A model generated the notes under the pieces. That model ran no database searches. It saw only the letters and a list, made by a program, of their open reading frames with translations, and was not told where the DNA came from. Shown piece by piece: positions 43,600-52,964 of a DNA stretch of 64,000 nt (its first letter is position 1; each line of letters begins with the position of its first letter). Origin of the DNA: Bin25 sp026709415. Lineage in GTDB: Bacteria; Bacteroidota; Bacteroidia; Flavobacteriales; Flavobacteriaceae. The position numbers and the translations under genes are program-made. The DNA lies in NCBI GenBank assembly GCA_965200045.1, contig OZ241330.1:682001-746000 (forward strand), given 5' to 3'.

Positions 43600-46032
43600 A
43601 TGAAAAAAAGGTGCTCTACTTACAACAAATCAATATTATTTACGCTGGCGATTTTTCTTGGAGTTACTTCATGTTTAAAAGATACGGAGGCTCCAATTGT
43701 GGCTGTTCAATTTGAAAACACAACGATTACTGAGGGGGAATCCATCAAGATTTCGATTTCAAACAACCCTGATTTAGTTACATTATATTCTGGAGAATTT
43801 GGATTCCAATACGAGCATAGAGAAAGGACATCCATTGAAAGTCCACCTCCAGACTTAAGTTTTGCCTCGTACAGTACAGGAAGCTCTCATGAATCTGGCT
43901 ATGTCTATTTTGTTTATAGTACTGATTATAGTGGACAAGGCGATCCATCAGATGCTACTTGGGAAATTTTAAGTACCAATAATAAGAGTCACGAAAAGTA
44001 TAATGAATTAGATTGGGGGACCTTGGATAACAATTCTAGAGAAAAAAAGTTTTTCAGTAGAAGCCTGTCGTTAGATGGCATTAGAGGCGAAAAAACCCAT
44101 TTTGCCTTTCGTTACGAAGGCATGTCTGGTTTGACACAAAGAAGGTGGTATATTACTGATTTTATTGTTGCAACGGTTATTCCTGAAGCCAATAATCAGA
44201 TAATCAATGTCGTTACCGAAGACTTCTTAAGTAACAGTGGTTCGGATTGGACTACGTTTAGTGTTAAAGGAAAAGAAGAATGGGTCTTGGCCGGCGGGGC
44301 CAGGCATCTTGGATCCATTTGGATGGGGGCTAATAACAGAGCTGATGATAACGAAGACTGGTTAATCATGGCCCCATTAGATTTAATGTCAAGTGAATAT
44401 CCGACGACACCGGATAAAGGCATCCCTATTAAAACGATTAATGAAACCAATAAAGTTTTTGAGTATACATATGCTAGACCCGGAGAATATGTAGCCACTC
44501 TCCTTGTGAATCATTGGGATTATCATCATAATGTGTTTAATTCTCAATTATTTGAACAAACGATTACTGTTTTAAAAAAGCAACCGTCCTCTCCCTCCCC
44601 TGATGATTCCACGGATAGCGATGATTCGACCGACACGGATGACTCCACGGACAGCGATGATTCGACCGACACGGATGATTCCACGGGTAGTGATGGTTCG
44701 ACCGACACGGATGATTCCACGGACAGCGATGGTTCGACTGACACGGATGATTCCACGGGTAGTGATGGTTCGACTGACACGGATGATTCCACGGGTAGTG
44801 ATGGTTCGACCGACACGGATGATTCTACTATGAAAGGACGGCGTATAGAAATAATAGAGGATATTCCATCTCCTTTCAAGGTCGGAGATACTCACACATT
44901 GACTTTCAAATATTATAACGAGGAAGGAAAAGAAGAAACTCTTGATAGACCACGATGGGACTCTTCAACCCCTGGAGTAGCCGACGTCGATCCTGCGACT
45001 GGATTGGTAACAGCTAAAAATGCGGGAACAACGGTCATTACGGTTAGAACTCGTGAGCCAGAAGCAACTCGAGTAACCGATACCTATGAAATCACAGTCT
45101 CTGATCTTGATGATTCCAACACTGGGGACTCTTCAGACACCGATGATTCGACGGACAGCGATGATTCCACGGATACCGACGATTCGACCGATACGGATGA
45201 CTCGACGGATACCGATGATTCGACGGACAGCGATGATTCCACGGATACCGACGATTCGACCGATACGGATGACTCGACGGATACCGATGACTCGACCGAT
45301 ACGGATGATTCGACCGATATGGGGGATTCCACGGACACTGACGATTCGACCGATATGGGGGATTCCACGGACACTGACGATTCGACCGATATGGGGGATT
45401 CCACGGACACTGACGATTCGACCGATACGGATGACTCGACAGACACCGACGATTCGACCGATACGGATGACTCGACAGACACCGATGATTCGACCGATAC
45501 GGATGACTCGACAGACACCGATGATTCCACGGACACGGATGACTCGACAGACACCGATGATTCCACGGACACGGATGACTCGACAGACGCCGATGATTCC
45601 ACGGACACGGATGACTCGACAGACGCCGATGATTCGACCGATACGGATGACTCGACGGACACCGATGACTCGATGAATACGGATGACTCGACGGACACCG
45701 ACGACTCGATGGACACGGATGATTCCACGGACACCGATGACTCCACGATGAAAGGACGGCGTATAGAAATAATAGAAGATATCCCATCTCCTTTCAACGT
45801 TGGAGATACTCACACGTTGACTTTTAAATACTATAATGAGGAAGGAAAAGAAGAAGCCCTTGAGAGACCACGATGGGACTCTTCAGCCTCCAAAGTGGCC
45901 GACGTCGATCGTGCGAATGGATTGGTAACAGCTTTAAAAGCGGGAACAACGGTCATTACGGTTAGGACTCGTGAACCAGATGCAGCTCTACGAGTAACCG
46001 ATACCTATGAAATCACAGTTTCCGATCCGTAG
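43600..46032 (+). CDS. Surface lipoprotein: DUF5017-like domain, DST-repeat linkers and two Big2-like domains
   Basis: The lipobox is GVTSC; the start at 43600 (ATG) gives a clean signal, while a TTG at 43576 overlaps susD. Residues about 30-325 resemble DUF5017/SusE-position proteins (ISNNPDLVTLYSGEFGFQYE). They are followed by a DST repeat linker, a Big2-like domain, a longer DST linker and a second, almost identical Big2-like domain. In a PUL this position normally codes for an outer surface glycan-binding protein. The linkers carry dozens of D-S-T triplets, which fit the Bacteroidota O-glycosylation sequon D(S/T)(A/I/L/V/M/T). The linker lengths may differ between strains by slippage. Confidence 0.85.
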   Translation: MKKRCSTYNKSILFTLAIFLGVTSCLKDTEAPIVAVQFENTTITEGESIKISISNNPDLVTLYSGEFGFQYEHRERTSIESPPPDLSFASYSTGSSHESGYVYFVYSTDYSGQGDPSDATWEILSTNNKSHEKYNELDWGTLDNNSREKKFFSRSLSLDGIRGEKTHFAFRYEGMSGLTQRRWYITDFIVATVIPEANNQIINVVTEDFLSNSGSDWTTFSVKGKEEWVLAGGARHLGSIWMGANNRADDNEDWLIMAPLDLMSSEYPTTPDKGIPIKTINETNKVFEYTYARPGEYVATLLVNHWDYHHNVFNSQLFEQTITVLKKQPSSPSPDDSTDSDDSTDTDDSTDSDDSTDTDDSTGSDGSTDTDDSTDSDGSTDTDDSTGSDGSTDTDDSTGSDGSTDTDDSTMKGRRIEIIEDIPSPFKVGDTHTLTFKYYNEEGKEETLDRPRWDSSTPGVADVDPATGLVTAKNAGTTVITVRTREPEATRVTDTYEITVSDLDDSNTGDSSDTDDSTDSDDSTDTDDSTDTDDSTDTDDSTDSDDSTDTDDSTDTDDSTDTDDSTDTDDSTDMGDSTDTDDSTDMGDSTDTDDSTDMGDSTDTDDSTDTDDSTDTDDSTDTDDSTDTDDSTDTDDSTDTDDSTDTDDSTDTDDSTDTDDSTDADDSTDTDDSTDADDSTDTDDSTDTDDSMNTDDSTDTDDSMDTDDSTDTDDSTMKGRRIEIIEDIPSPFNVGDTHTLTFKYYNEEGKEEALERPRWDSSASKVADVDRANGLVTALKAGTTVITVRTREPDAALRVTDTYEITVSDP
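44602..44829 (+). repeat. DST tandem repeat tract 1
   Basis: About twelve imperfect units of 18 bases coding for DDSTDT, DDSTDS, DDSTGS and DGSTDT types. It links the DUF5017-like domain to the first Big2-like domain. Confidence 0.92.
45127..45747 (+). repeat. DST tandem repeat tract 2
   Basis: About 34 units of 18 bases, mostly coding for DDSTDT. Three consecutive 36-base copies with DMGDST occur near 45310-45420, and MNTDDS and MDTDDS variants occur near the 3' end. The homogeneous units suggest recent expansion. Confidence 0.92.
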
Positions 46033-46398
46033 AAGAAAAAATGACTTTTTGTGGTTCTAAACCAACTATAAGTGGGGTTCGTTATTTAGAGTACTATTTT
46101 AGGTTCTTTCTGTTCCTAATGGTTTAAGTTTAATGGGGATTTGTTTAGTATGATTGAACTTGTTGGTGCAGGGTATAGTTCACACATCACAATCACTTGG
46201 ATTCTAAGTGGTCCACCACCACAGTGGATTGGTCATTAAAAACGAATGAATTGATTTTAATAAAACATTTCTGCCTCTACAAAGAAATCCTAACGATAAG
46301 AAAACATCAATAACAGAGGCGTTTGCAAAGTTGAATAACGTAGTCCTAAAGAAAAGATTAAATCAATATAGGTATCGTGTTGCACTAGAGGCTTGAAC
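46033..46398. other. Intergenic region between surface lipoprotein and type IX lyase
   Basis: No gene, promoter consensus or terminator was recognised. It separates the susCD operon from the second lyase gene. Confidence 0.4.
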
Positions 46399-49300
46399 AT
46401 GGCTATTGCTTTTTTAAAGAAACAGGTGTCATTAAATCTTGTGCAAAAGTTGTTGTTAGTGGTCCTTTCGATGACATTGTACTATTCCTATCCTCAAGCA
46501 TTACGTTGTAATGATTCTGAGGCTCGTTGTCAAGAGGCAAATACATTTCGGAATCAAGAAATAGAAATGATTCTAGGATTATTTGATCTGAAAAGTGATG
46601 ATTATATATCAAATATCTTATCAGATGATAACATTGCCCCCAGTGGAACACCTATTGGTTATCCCAATTTACCTAAGTCAGAAAGTGAACGAAGGAATCC
46701 AAGCAAGGAACAATTAACTATATCGGAAAAATACATCGATGATTTACTAGATCTTGGAATAGCTTATCATAAAAGCACTAGATATACCAAAGACTCTGAA
46801 TTAGCTGCTAAGTTATTTGGCACATTGAATCATTGGTTGAAGCATCATGAAATTAAGCCACGGTGGGATGTGACATTTAAACATGGAGCACCTCTCATCG
46901 CCACCAAATTAGATATGATTTTATTGCTTATGATGGAACCACTAGTTGCCGACATTCAATCCAATAGTCATCAAGCCAATGAAATTTTAAGATTGGTTCT
47001 AGAGCATACTTTAAAAATATTCAATCAAGACCCTCCTTTTAATGCACAAAATAGAGGTCAAAATTGGATAGGACGTTTTCCACGCCTACGGACGAATGCG
47101 GCCTCAGCCTCTATCTTAAAGGGACCTCAATCTTTTGATGATTTAAAAGCTCATATTGAAGCTGGACTGCGAGATGACCCAGAGGATTTGATCTATCAAG
47201 GACAGGGCAGGCAGGTCGATGGAACTTTTTTTCATCACGGAAATCAAATGTATAATGCGCCTTATGGACTAAAATCCGAAGCTCAAATCGCTGCTTGGTT
47301 CAAATATTTTGAGGACACCTCATGGGAATATGATGCGTTTTATTATCAATTGCTTGAAGATAGAGTACTAGACTACATGAAAGCGGTATCTTACAAAGAG
47401 CATTATTATGATTTAGCCATTGTTGGTGGTAAAAGTGTCGTTCATGCAAGAGGTAGTATCTTGATGGAACCACACTCGGTAAGGGGTGCTATTAAGAGCA
47501 TTCAAGGTCTAAAACATTTCAAATTGAAACGATTGGATGAATTAGGTGAGTATGAAGCCATCTTAAAGAATCAACAAGGGTATCATTTTTCAAAACAATT
47601 TTGGATTGGAGACTATTATGCGCATCAAAAGCCTGAATATTTTGTAGGGTTTAAGACCGTCAGTATTGAGACGAAGTCCCCCGAATGGTTTCCAAATTTT
47701 TTCATAGGCAGTGGTATGACATCTATTTTAGTTCGTGGAGATGAATATCAACAGGCCCGTCGTAAATGGGACTTTACCGCACTACCTGGAACCACGGTCG
47801 AACGAGTGGATCACACAGAAGCGAACTTAGGGGGAGGGGGTGCTGCTGCCAAACACTTTGGGAGCAATCGGTTTAATGGAGGAGCCAGTAATGGTGAAAT
47901 TGGAGTATCGGGTTTTCAGTTGAATCGGCGGAAGGATGAAAGGGCTAGAGTAGCCAACCTTCAAGCCAATATCGGTCGATTTTTTTTTCATCATGAAGTA
48001 GTCGCCATGGGCAGTTCCATTGAACGAAAAAAGGAGATAGGATATGAAGATGACGTAAGAACCACGATTAACCAAACGGAATTAAAAACAAACGTGGAGT
48101 GGGGAAACACGTCCATGAGTGGTTCCATTAATTTTTCTGAAGCTCGAAAATCCAAACCAGTTTCAATCCAAAAAAAAGGAACCGGTTTGCCAACGGATAG
48201 TTTTAGGGTTAATATTCCTACTTGGTTTTGGCATGATGGGGTCGGATACTTGATCATCCCTCAAAACGGAAATTTTGTTGAAATTGAACTTTGGGCTGAA
48301 GTAAGAACGGGTCGTTGGGGTATTGAAATAGGAGAGAAAGGAAATATTCCAATATTTCAATTAGGGATAAATCATGGTATCGAATTGGATGATTCTTCGA
48401 ATCACTATGTGTATGTCATTTTACCTAACATAACGCCCAGCGAAATCGCAAGTTACGTCAAGGAAATACCTTTTGAAATCATTGCGAATACAGCGGAGAA
48501 ACAGATTATTTACCATAAAGAGCTAAAAGCGACTCAAGCCATCTTTTATGAAGCGGCGACACTTGATAATAACCACGGACTTCAGTTGGAAGTTGACAAA
48601 GAGCTTGTCATCATGTTGGATGAGTCGGACTCCAATGAGATAAAACTTTATTACGCTAATCCAATGAAACGTCCTCCAATGGATATTTCTTCGACTCCAA
48701 TGAAGATCAACAAGTTACTTTTAAGTGGCAACAATGACGTCATTTTAGATGAAATCGAAGCAGCTTCACATGTGATCCTTGATTTTGAAACAGATACAGA
48801 TTTTGAAACGAAGCCTCAACAAAAAGTCCTCTCTATTCCCTCTCGAAATTTTTTAATTGGGGTTAAGGGAAGTGAAGATTGTCCCAGTGATGGAAAAAGT
48901 TCGATTGAAGTGAATGCCACTGAGGTGTCGACCGGTTATCAAGTTGAACTATCGGGGCAAGAAATAAATATGTCGAAAACTTTTGGACAAACTGAAAAAC
49001 GACTAACATTTGAATCGGTATCTCCTGGTAAATACTCCGTCAGGATTTGGAAAGATGATTTTGAACAGATCTATGAAGTCATTGTCAAAGAACTACCTAC
49101 TTTGGTTGTCCAAGCGAGTGTCGATGAAGTATTTAGGGTTTTGAATCTAGATTTAAAAGGGGGGCGTTCCTATATAGTCTCTGTCAATGGAGTTCAAAAA
49201 CAATATGACTATTCTGGGTTGGTGAGTATTCCTATTGAGGAAGATATAACGGATGTCAAAGTTTCTACACCTGATGCATGTCAGGGTCAATACTACGATC

Positions 49301-49557
49301 GATTTATTTTAGAATCATCGGTAGCGGTTTATCCGAATCCTGTCGAGAAAAATTTAAATGTGGTTGTCCCCCATGATAAAGATGTAACGATTCAAATTTT
49401 CAATTCATCAGGAAGAAGAGTTTACATTTCAAATAATTCTCATTTAAACGGAAATTCTGCATTAATTGTTCCGATGTCGGAGTACACAGCAGGAGTTTAT
49501 ATAGTTCGGGTAAGTTATGAGGATTATGCAGAGAACTTTAAAATTGTGAAGAAATGA
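46399..49557 (+). CDS. PL8-family polysaccharide lyase with type IX secretion sorting domain
   Basis: A second family 8 lyase-like protein, about 1052 residues. The alpha/alpha toroid contains QVDGTFFHHGNQMYNAPYGL with His and Tyr 9 residues apart, the spacing of PL8 AC lyases. The beta domains contain RRKWDFTALPGTTVERV. The C-terminal 80 residues, from VAVYPNPVEKNLNVVVPHDK to ENFKIVKK, form a type A sorting domain for the type IX secretion system. It would thus be secreted or held on the cell surface and start the attack on the polymer. The start at 46399 is an ATG shortly after a TTG (46393). Confidence 0.88.
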   Translation: MAIAFLKKQVSLNLVQKLLLVVLSMTLYYSYPQALRCNDSEARCQEANTFRNQEIEMILGLFDLKSDDYISNILSDDNIAPSGTPIGYPNLPKSESERRNPSKEQLTISEKYIDDLLDLGIAYHKSTRYTKDSELAAKLFGTLNHWLKHHEIKPRWDVTFKHGAPLIATKLDMILLLMMEPLVADIQSNSHQANEILRLVLEHTLKIFNQDPPFNAQNRGQNWIGRFPRLRTNAASASILKGPQSFDDLKAHIEAGLRDDPEDLIYQGQGRQVDGTFFHHGNQMYNAPYGLKSEAQIAAWFKYFEDTSWEYDAFYYQLLEDRVLDYMKAVSYKEHYYDLAIVGGKSVVHARGSILMEPHSVRGAIKSIQGLKHFKLKRLDELGEYEAILKNQQGYHFSKQFWIGDYYAHQKPEYFVGFKTVSIETKSPEWFPNFFIGSGMTSILVRGDEYQQARRKWDFTALPGTTVERVDHTEANLGGGGAAAKHFGSNRFNGGASNGEIGVSGFQLNRRKDERARVANLQANIGRFFFHHEVVAMGSSIERKKEIGYEDDVRTTINQTELKTNVEWGNTSMSGSINFSEARKSKPVSIQKKGTGLPTDSFRVNIPTWFWHDGVGYLIIPQNGNFVEIELWAEVRTGRWGIEIGEKGNIPIFQLGINHGIELDDSSNHYVYVILPNITPSEIASYVKEIPFEIIANTAEKQIIYHKELKATQAIFYEAATLDNNHGLQLEVDKELVIMLDESDSNEIKLYYANPMKRPPMDISSTPMKINKLLLSGNNDVILDEIEAASHVILDFETDTDFETKPQQKVLSIPSRNFLIGVKGSEDCPSDGKSSIEVNATEVSTGYQVELSGQEINMSKTFGQTEKRLTFESVSPGKYSVRIWKDDFEQIYEVIVKELPTLVVQASVDEVFRVLNLDLKGGRSYIVSVNGVQKQYDYSGLVSIPIEEDITDVKVSTPDACQGQYYDRFILESSVAVYPNPVEKNLNVVVPHDKDVTIQIFNSSGRRVYISNNSHLNGNSALIVPMSEYTAGVYIVRVSYEDYAENFKIVKK

Positions 49558-49683
49558 AAAATAGACTCATAGGTAGTATCATCAACTCGATAAATATTCG
49601 AAATAAATTACGCCACGAGTTTTCAAATTTGATTAATTTCTCTCTCTTTTGGCATTCTGACCTAAACTCCTATTGGTCATTGA

Positions 49684-51426
49684 ATGCTCCAAATGAATTG
49701 TTTTGTGAATAAGAGCTTTTTACAAATTTCAATCATTTTTTTGCTATGGATAGCCCTATTAGTTTCCTGTGGTGAGAATGATTCTCTTTCAGAACCCACT
49801 CTCTCTCCTCCTGTAAATCAAATGCCAAGCTCCTCTACCACTGATGCTGGGGATACTACTGATACGGAGGATACTACTGATGCAGAAGATACCACCGAAA
49901 CGGAGGATACTACTGACACAGAAGACACTACCGATACAGAAGATACGGATGCTCCTTCTCAAGTGCCACATTCGGTTTCTTTAAGAGCTCCTGAAAATGC
50001 AGCGAATTGCACAACAGCTAATCATATTGATGAAGAGAAAAGCGAGGTTACGTTTTTGTGGACCAAATCCAGTAACACTAGTCGTTATGAAATTAACATT
50101 GAGAATTTGAAGAAAGACTTTTCATTTAAAAGCAGTACTAACGAGACTAGCTTTAAAATTGTTTTGGATCGCGAAAAACAATACAATTGGTGGGTTGTTT
50201 CAAAATCAGATTCCACAGAAGAAATAGCTACAAGTGAAAAATGGTCATTCTACCTGCAAGGAATTCCTGAACAATATCATGCTCCCTTTCCGGCTATATT
50301 AAAAGGGAAGGCAACTAAGGAAACCGTCTCGCTAAGACCTAGAGAAGAATTACTGTTTGAGTGGGAAGGAGAGGATGTCGATGACGACATCGCTTCTTAC
50401 GAATTATGGTTGGGAACATCAGAAGAACAGTTAGAATTAATGGCTTCTGAAATAACCACACAATCGTTTTCTATGATGGTTGAATTAGACACCCAATATT
50501 ATTGGCAAATATTCACAGTTGATGAGGTCGGAAACGTTTCTAAATCGATCATCCAATCGTTTTCAACCGTTGCTTTAGAAATAGAAAAGATAAGTCCTAA
50601 AATCATGATTATTGGTGCTCCAAACAGAGATCTTGATGTCAATGAGACATACGAACTAGGGTCTGAATATTTTGACGATATAGGAGATAATGTGGCTCCT
50701 CCCACTGCTGTCAAGTGGACGTCTTCAGACATCAGTAAGGTTACGGTGGATCGTGTTACAGGTCTAGTTACAGGGGTCGATGTCGGAACGGCGGACATTA
50801 CGGTCCGAGTGACAATTAATGAACAGTTGATTACCGATACGATAACTATCTCGATAGTCAAACCTAGAACGGACGGTCAAATTGAAATTAATGACGATTA
50901 TGAAGGCTTGTTTTTAGTTGGACAGACCCGAAAGTTCACCTTCAAATACTATAATACAGAAGGAATAGAGACAAATCTACCTCCAAATGGAAAAGTGATT
51001 TGGAAAAGTAATGGAACTCGAGCTGTATTTGGTAAAACATCCCCAGATTTAGCCGAATTGGTGGAGCTAGGACAAGAAACCATCATGGTACGTTTAACTT
51101 TCCAAGATAACACCTACTTAGAAACCACTCTTGATATTATAATCACTCAAGGACCTGCTATTTGGATCATAAAAGACTTACCATCTCCTTTTAAGGTAGG
51201 GGATATGCATACTCTTTCATATCTGTTTTGGAATTCTGAAGGAAAAGAAGAGACGCTTGAACGTGAGCCAAGATGGGATAGTAGTCGAGGTAGAATAGCG
51301 ACAATAAATCCTAGTAGTGGGCAAATTATAGCTAAGGAAGCGGGCTTAACCACAATCAAAGCCCGAGTGCGTGGAAGTGACGAATTGATAGAGGATTCGT
51401 ATCGGATTACTGTGACTGAAGAATGA
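49684..51426 (+). CDS. Surface lipoprotein with DTT repeats, Fn3-like and Big2-like domains
   Basis: The lipobox is LLVSC. An acidic linker of DTTDTED/DTTDAED units (about residues 54-90) precedes two fibronectin-III-like domains (about 95-195 and 200-295; SVSLRAPENAANCTTANHID, YYWQIFTVDEVGNVSKSIIQ). Three Big2-like domains follow (VTVDRVTGLVTGVDVGTADI and others). The last one (PSPFKVGDMHTLSYLFWNSE) is clearly homologous to the Big2 modules of the lipoprotein at 43600. The D-T-T triplets also fit the O-glycosylation sequon. It is probably a glycan-binding or adhesive surface protein and is the last PUL gene before the suf block. Confidence 0.82.
   Translation: MLQMNCFVNKSFLQISIIFLLWIALLVSCGENDSLSEPTLSPPVNQMPSSSTTDAGDTTDTEDTTDAEDTTETEDTTDTEDTTDTEDTDAPSQVPHSVSLRAPENAANCTTANHIDEEKSEVTFLWTKSSNTSRYEINIENLKKDFSFKSSTNETSFKIVLDREKQYNWWVVSKSDSTEEIATSEKWSFYLQGIPEQYHAPFPAILKGKATKETVSLRPREELLFEWEGEDVDDDIASYELWLGTSEEQLELMASEITTQSFSMMVELDTQYYWQIFTVDEVGNVSKSIIQSFSTVALEIEKISPKIMIIGAPNRDLDVNETYELGSEYFDDIGDNVAPPTAVKWTSSDISKVTVDRVTGLVTGVDVGTADITVRVTINEQLITDTITISIVKPRTDGQIEINDDYEGLFLVGQTRKFTFKYYNTEGIETNLPPNGKVIWKSNGTRAVFGKTSPDLAELVELGQETIMVRLTFQDNTYLETTLDIIITQGPAIWIIKDLPSPFKVGDMHTLSYLFWNSEGKEETLEREPRWDSSRGRIATINPSSGQIIAKEAGLTTIKARVRGSDELIEDSYRITVTEE
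49843..49950 (+). repeat. DTT tandem repeat linker
   Basis: Six 18-base units coding for D-T-T-(D/E)-x-(E) hexamers. They resemble the DST tracts of the lipoprotein at 43600 in length and acidic character, but not in codon sequence. Confidence 0.85.
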
Positions 51427-51480
51427 CAGAGAACGATTGTTAGAGGGAGATAAAAAAATCAATTAAAACCGATGGTGAAT

Positions 51481-51738
51481 TCAAAAAATAGATGAGGCAA
51501 ATAACGCATCAATTGTTTGTTTTTGATTTGGAGTGATCTGAAGAATATTCTTATTAGCCAATGCAGTTTCAATGGCATAGAAAAAATTTCGATTTGGTTT
51601 GACTCCGATTTGAATTAAGCGCTCGAAAATCTGCTCTAAATCGGTATTTCGTAGTTGTTCAACCGTATAGATATCAATTCTTTGCAACAACAATGCAGAA
51701 GCTTTTCCGATGTTTTTTAAAGCGGTTAGTTCCGACAA
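51481..51738 (-). CDS. TfoX C-terminal domain-like (helix-hairpin-helix) protein
   Basis: An 85-residue protein that resembles the C-terminal domain of TfoX: LTALKNIGKASALLLQRIDI, YTVEQLRNTDLEQIFERL, and FFYAIETALANKNILQI. The first helix pair is helix-hairpin-helix-like. There is no TfoX N-terminal domain. It begins 7 bases after the sufS stop and is therefore in the suf operon. Function in Fe-S assembly unknown. Confidence 0.8.
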   Translation of the reverse strand: MSELTALKNIGKASALLLQRIDIYTVEQLRNTDLEQIFERLIQIGVKPNRNFFYAIETALANKNILQITPNQKQTIDALFASSIF

Positions 51739-51745
51739 ATCAGTT

Positions 51746-52960
51746 CTATTTCAGCATATTAATGGCTTTCAAAAGCGCGTCAATCATTCGATCAATTTCT
51801 TGTTTGGTATTATAAAATGAAAAGGAAGCTCGAATGGTTCCTGGAATTTGATAAAAATCCATAATCGGTTGGGCACAGTGGTGCCCCGTACGAACCGCTA
51901 TTCCTTGTTGATCCATAATGCTACCAATATCATAGGGATGTATTCCTTTGATATTAAAAGAAATCACCGGCGTTTTGTTAATCGAATCACCATAGATAAT
52001 GATATCGTTGACTTTTTTCAATTGTTCTGTGGCATAATTCAACAACTCTTCTTCATAGGGCACAAAATTTTCATACCCCATATCTTTTAAATAATCAATC
52101 GCAGCCCCGAAAGCGACAGCGCCCGAAACATGGGGTGTCCCCGCTTCAAATTTATGAGGAATCTCAGCATAAGTGCTCTTTTCAAAGGTCACTTCAGAAA
52201 TCATTTCACCCCCACCTTGATATGGAGGTAATTCTTCTAAGAACTCTCTTTTGCCGTAGAGAATACCAATACCTGTTGCCCCACACATTTTATGAGCCGA
52301 TGCGGTATAATAATCAACATCTAACCTTTGCACATCCACTTGTAAATGCGGTGCTGCTTGCGCCCCATCGACAAGAACTTCTACATTTTGATCATGAGCT
52401 CTTCTAATGATGTATTCAATGGGCTGAATGGTTCCGATCGCATTGGAAACATGACCGATAAAGACCACCTTTGTTTTTTTTGTTAATAAATGATCCAATG
52501 CACTGACTTCTAGACTTCCATCTTGATTCATGGGTATGACTTTGAGCAAAGCGCCAGTCTTTTGACTTAAAAATTGCCAAGGAACGATGTTGGAATGATG
52601 TTCCATAGCAGAAACTAATAATTCATCTCCAGGTTTTAGTGTTTTGGTATAACCGGAAGCCACTAAATTGATGCTATGAGTGGTACCAGAAGTGAAAATG
52701 ATTTCTTGGGCTTCTTTCGCATTGAAATGAACTTGTAATTTTTTTCGAGCATTTTCATAAGCATCAGTGGCCTGTTGGCTTAAACTGTGAACACCTCGAT
52801 GGATATTAGAATTATAGCGATGGTAGTAATCAACGATAGCATCAGTGACTTGCTTTGGGGTCTGACTCGTGGCCGCATTATCGAAATAGACCAAGGGATG
52901 TCCATTGACCAATTGATTTAAAATGGGAAAATCTTTCCGAATCTTTTGAACGTCAAACAT
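51746..52960 (-). CDS. sufS: SufS cysteine desulfurase
   Basis: SufS takes sulfur from cysteine and hands it to SufE. The PLP Lys is in ASAHKMCGATGIGILYG; the cofactor Asp/Gln region is VLVDGAQAAPHL; the active-site Cys is in VRTGHHCAQP. The start at 52960 (MFDVQKIRKDFPILNQ) lies 4 bases after the sufD stop; the 15-codon upstream extension would overlap sufD. Length is typical (404 residues). Confidence 0.96.
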   Translation of the reverse strand: MFDVQKIRKDFPILNQLVNGHPLVYFDNAATSQTPKQVTDAIVDYYHRYNSNIHRGVHSLSQQATDAYENARKKLQVHFNAKEAQEIIFTSGTTHSINLVASGYTKTLKPGDELLVSAMEHHSNIVPWQFLSQKTGALLKVIPMNQDGSLEVSALDHLLTKKTKVVFIGHVSNAIGTIQPIEYIIRRAHDQNVEVLVDGAQAAPHLQVDVQRLDVDYYTASAHKMCGATGIGILYGKREFLEELPPYQGGGEMISEVTFEKSTYAEIPHKFEAGTPHVSGAVAFGAAIDYLKDMGYENFVPYEEELLNYATEQLKKVNDIIIYGDSINKTPVISFNIKGIHPYDIGSIMDQQGIAVRTGHHCAQPIMDFYQIPGTIRASFSFYNTKQEIDRMIDALLKAINMLK

Positions 52961-52964
52961 CGGA

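Noticed and set aside
44603..44833. Second plus-strand frame with RPTRMIPR repeats
   Set aside because: Shadow of the same repeat tract, with no start region or domain.
45084..45813. Long open frames on the minus strand across the DST repeats (up to 237 codons), with ESSVSV-type or RIGRIV-type repeats
   Set aside because: They are mirror readings of an 18-base repeat without stops. The plus-strand frame has a lipobox, flanking domains and operon context.
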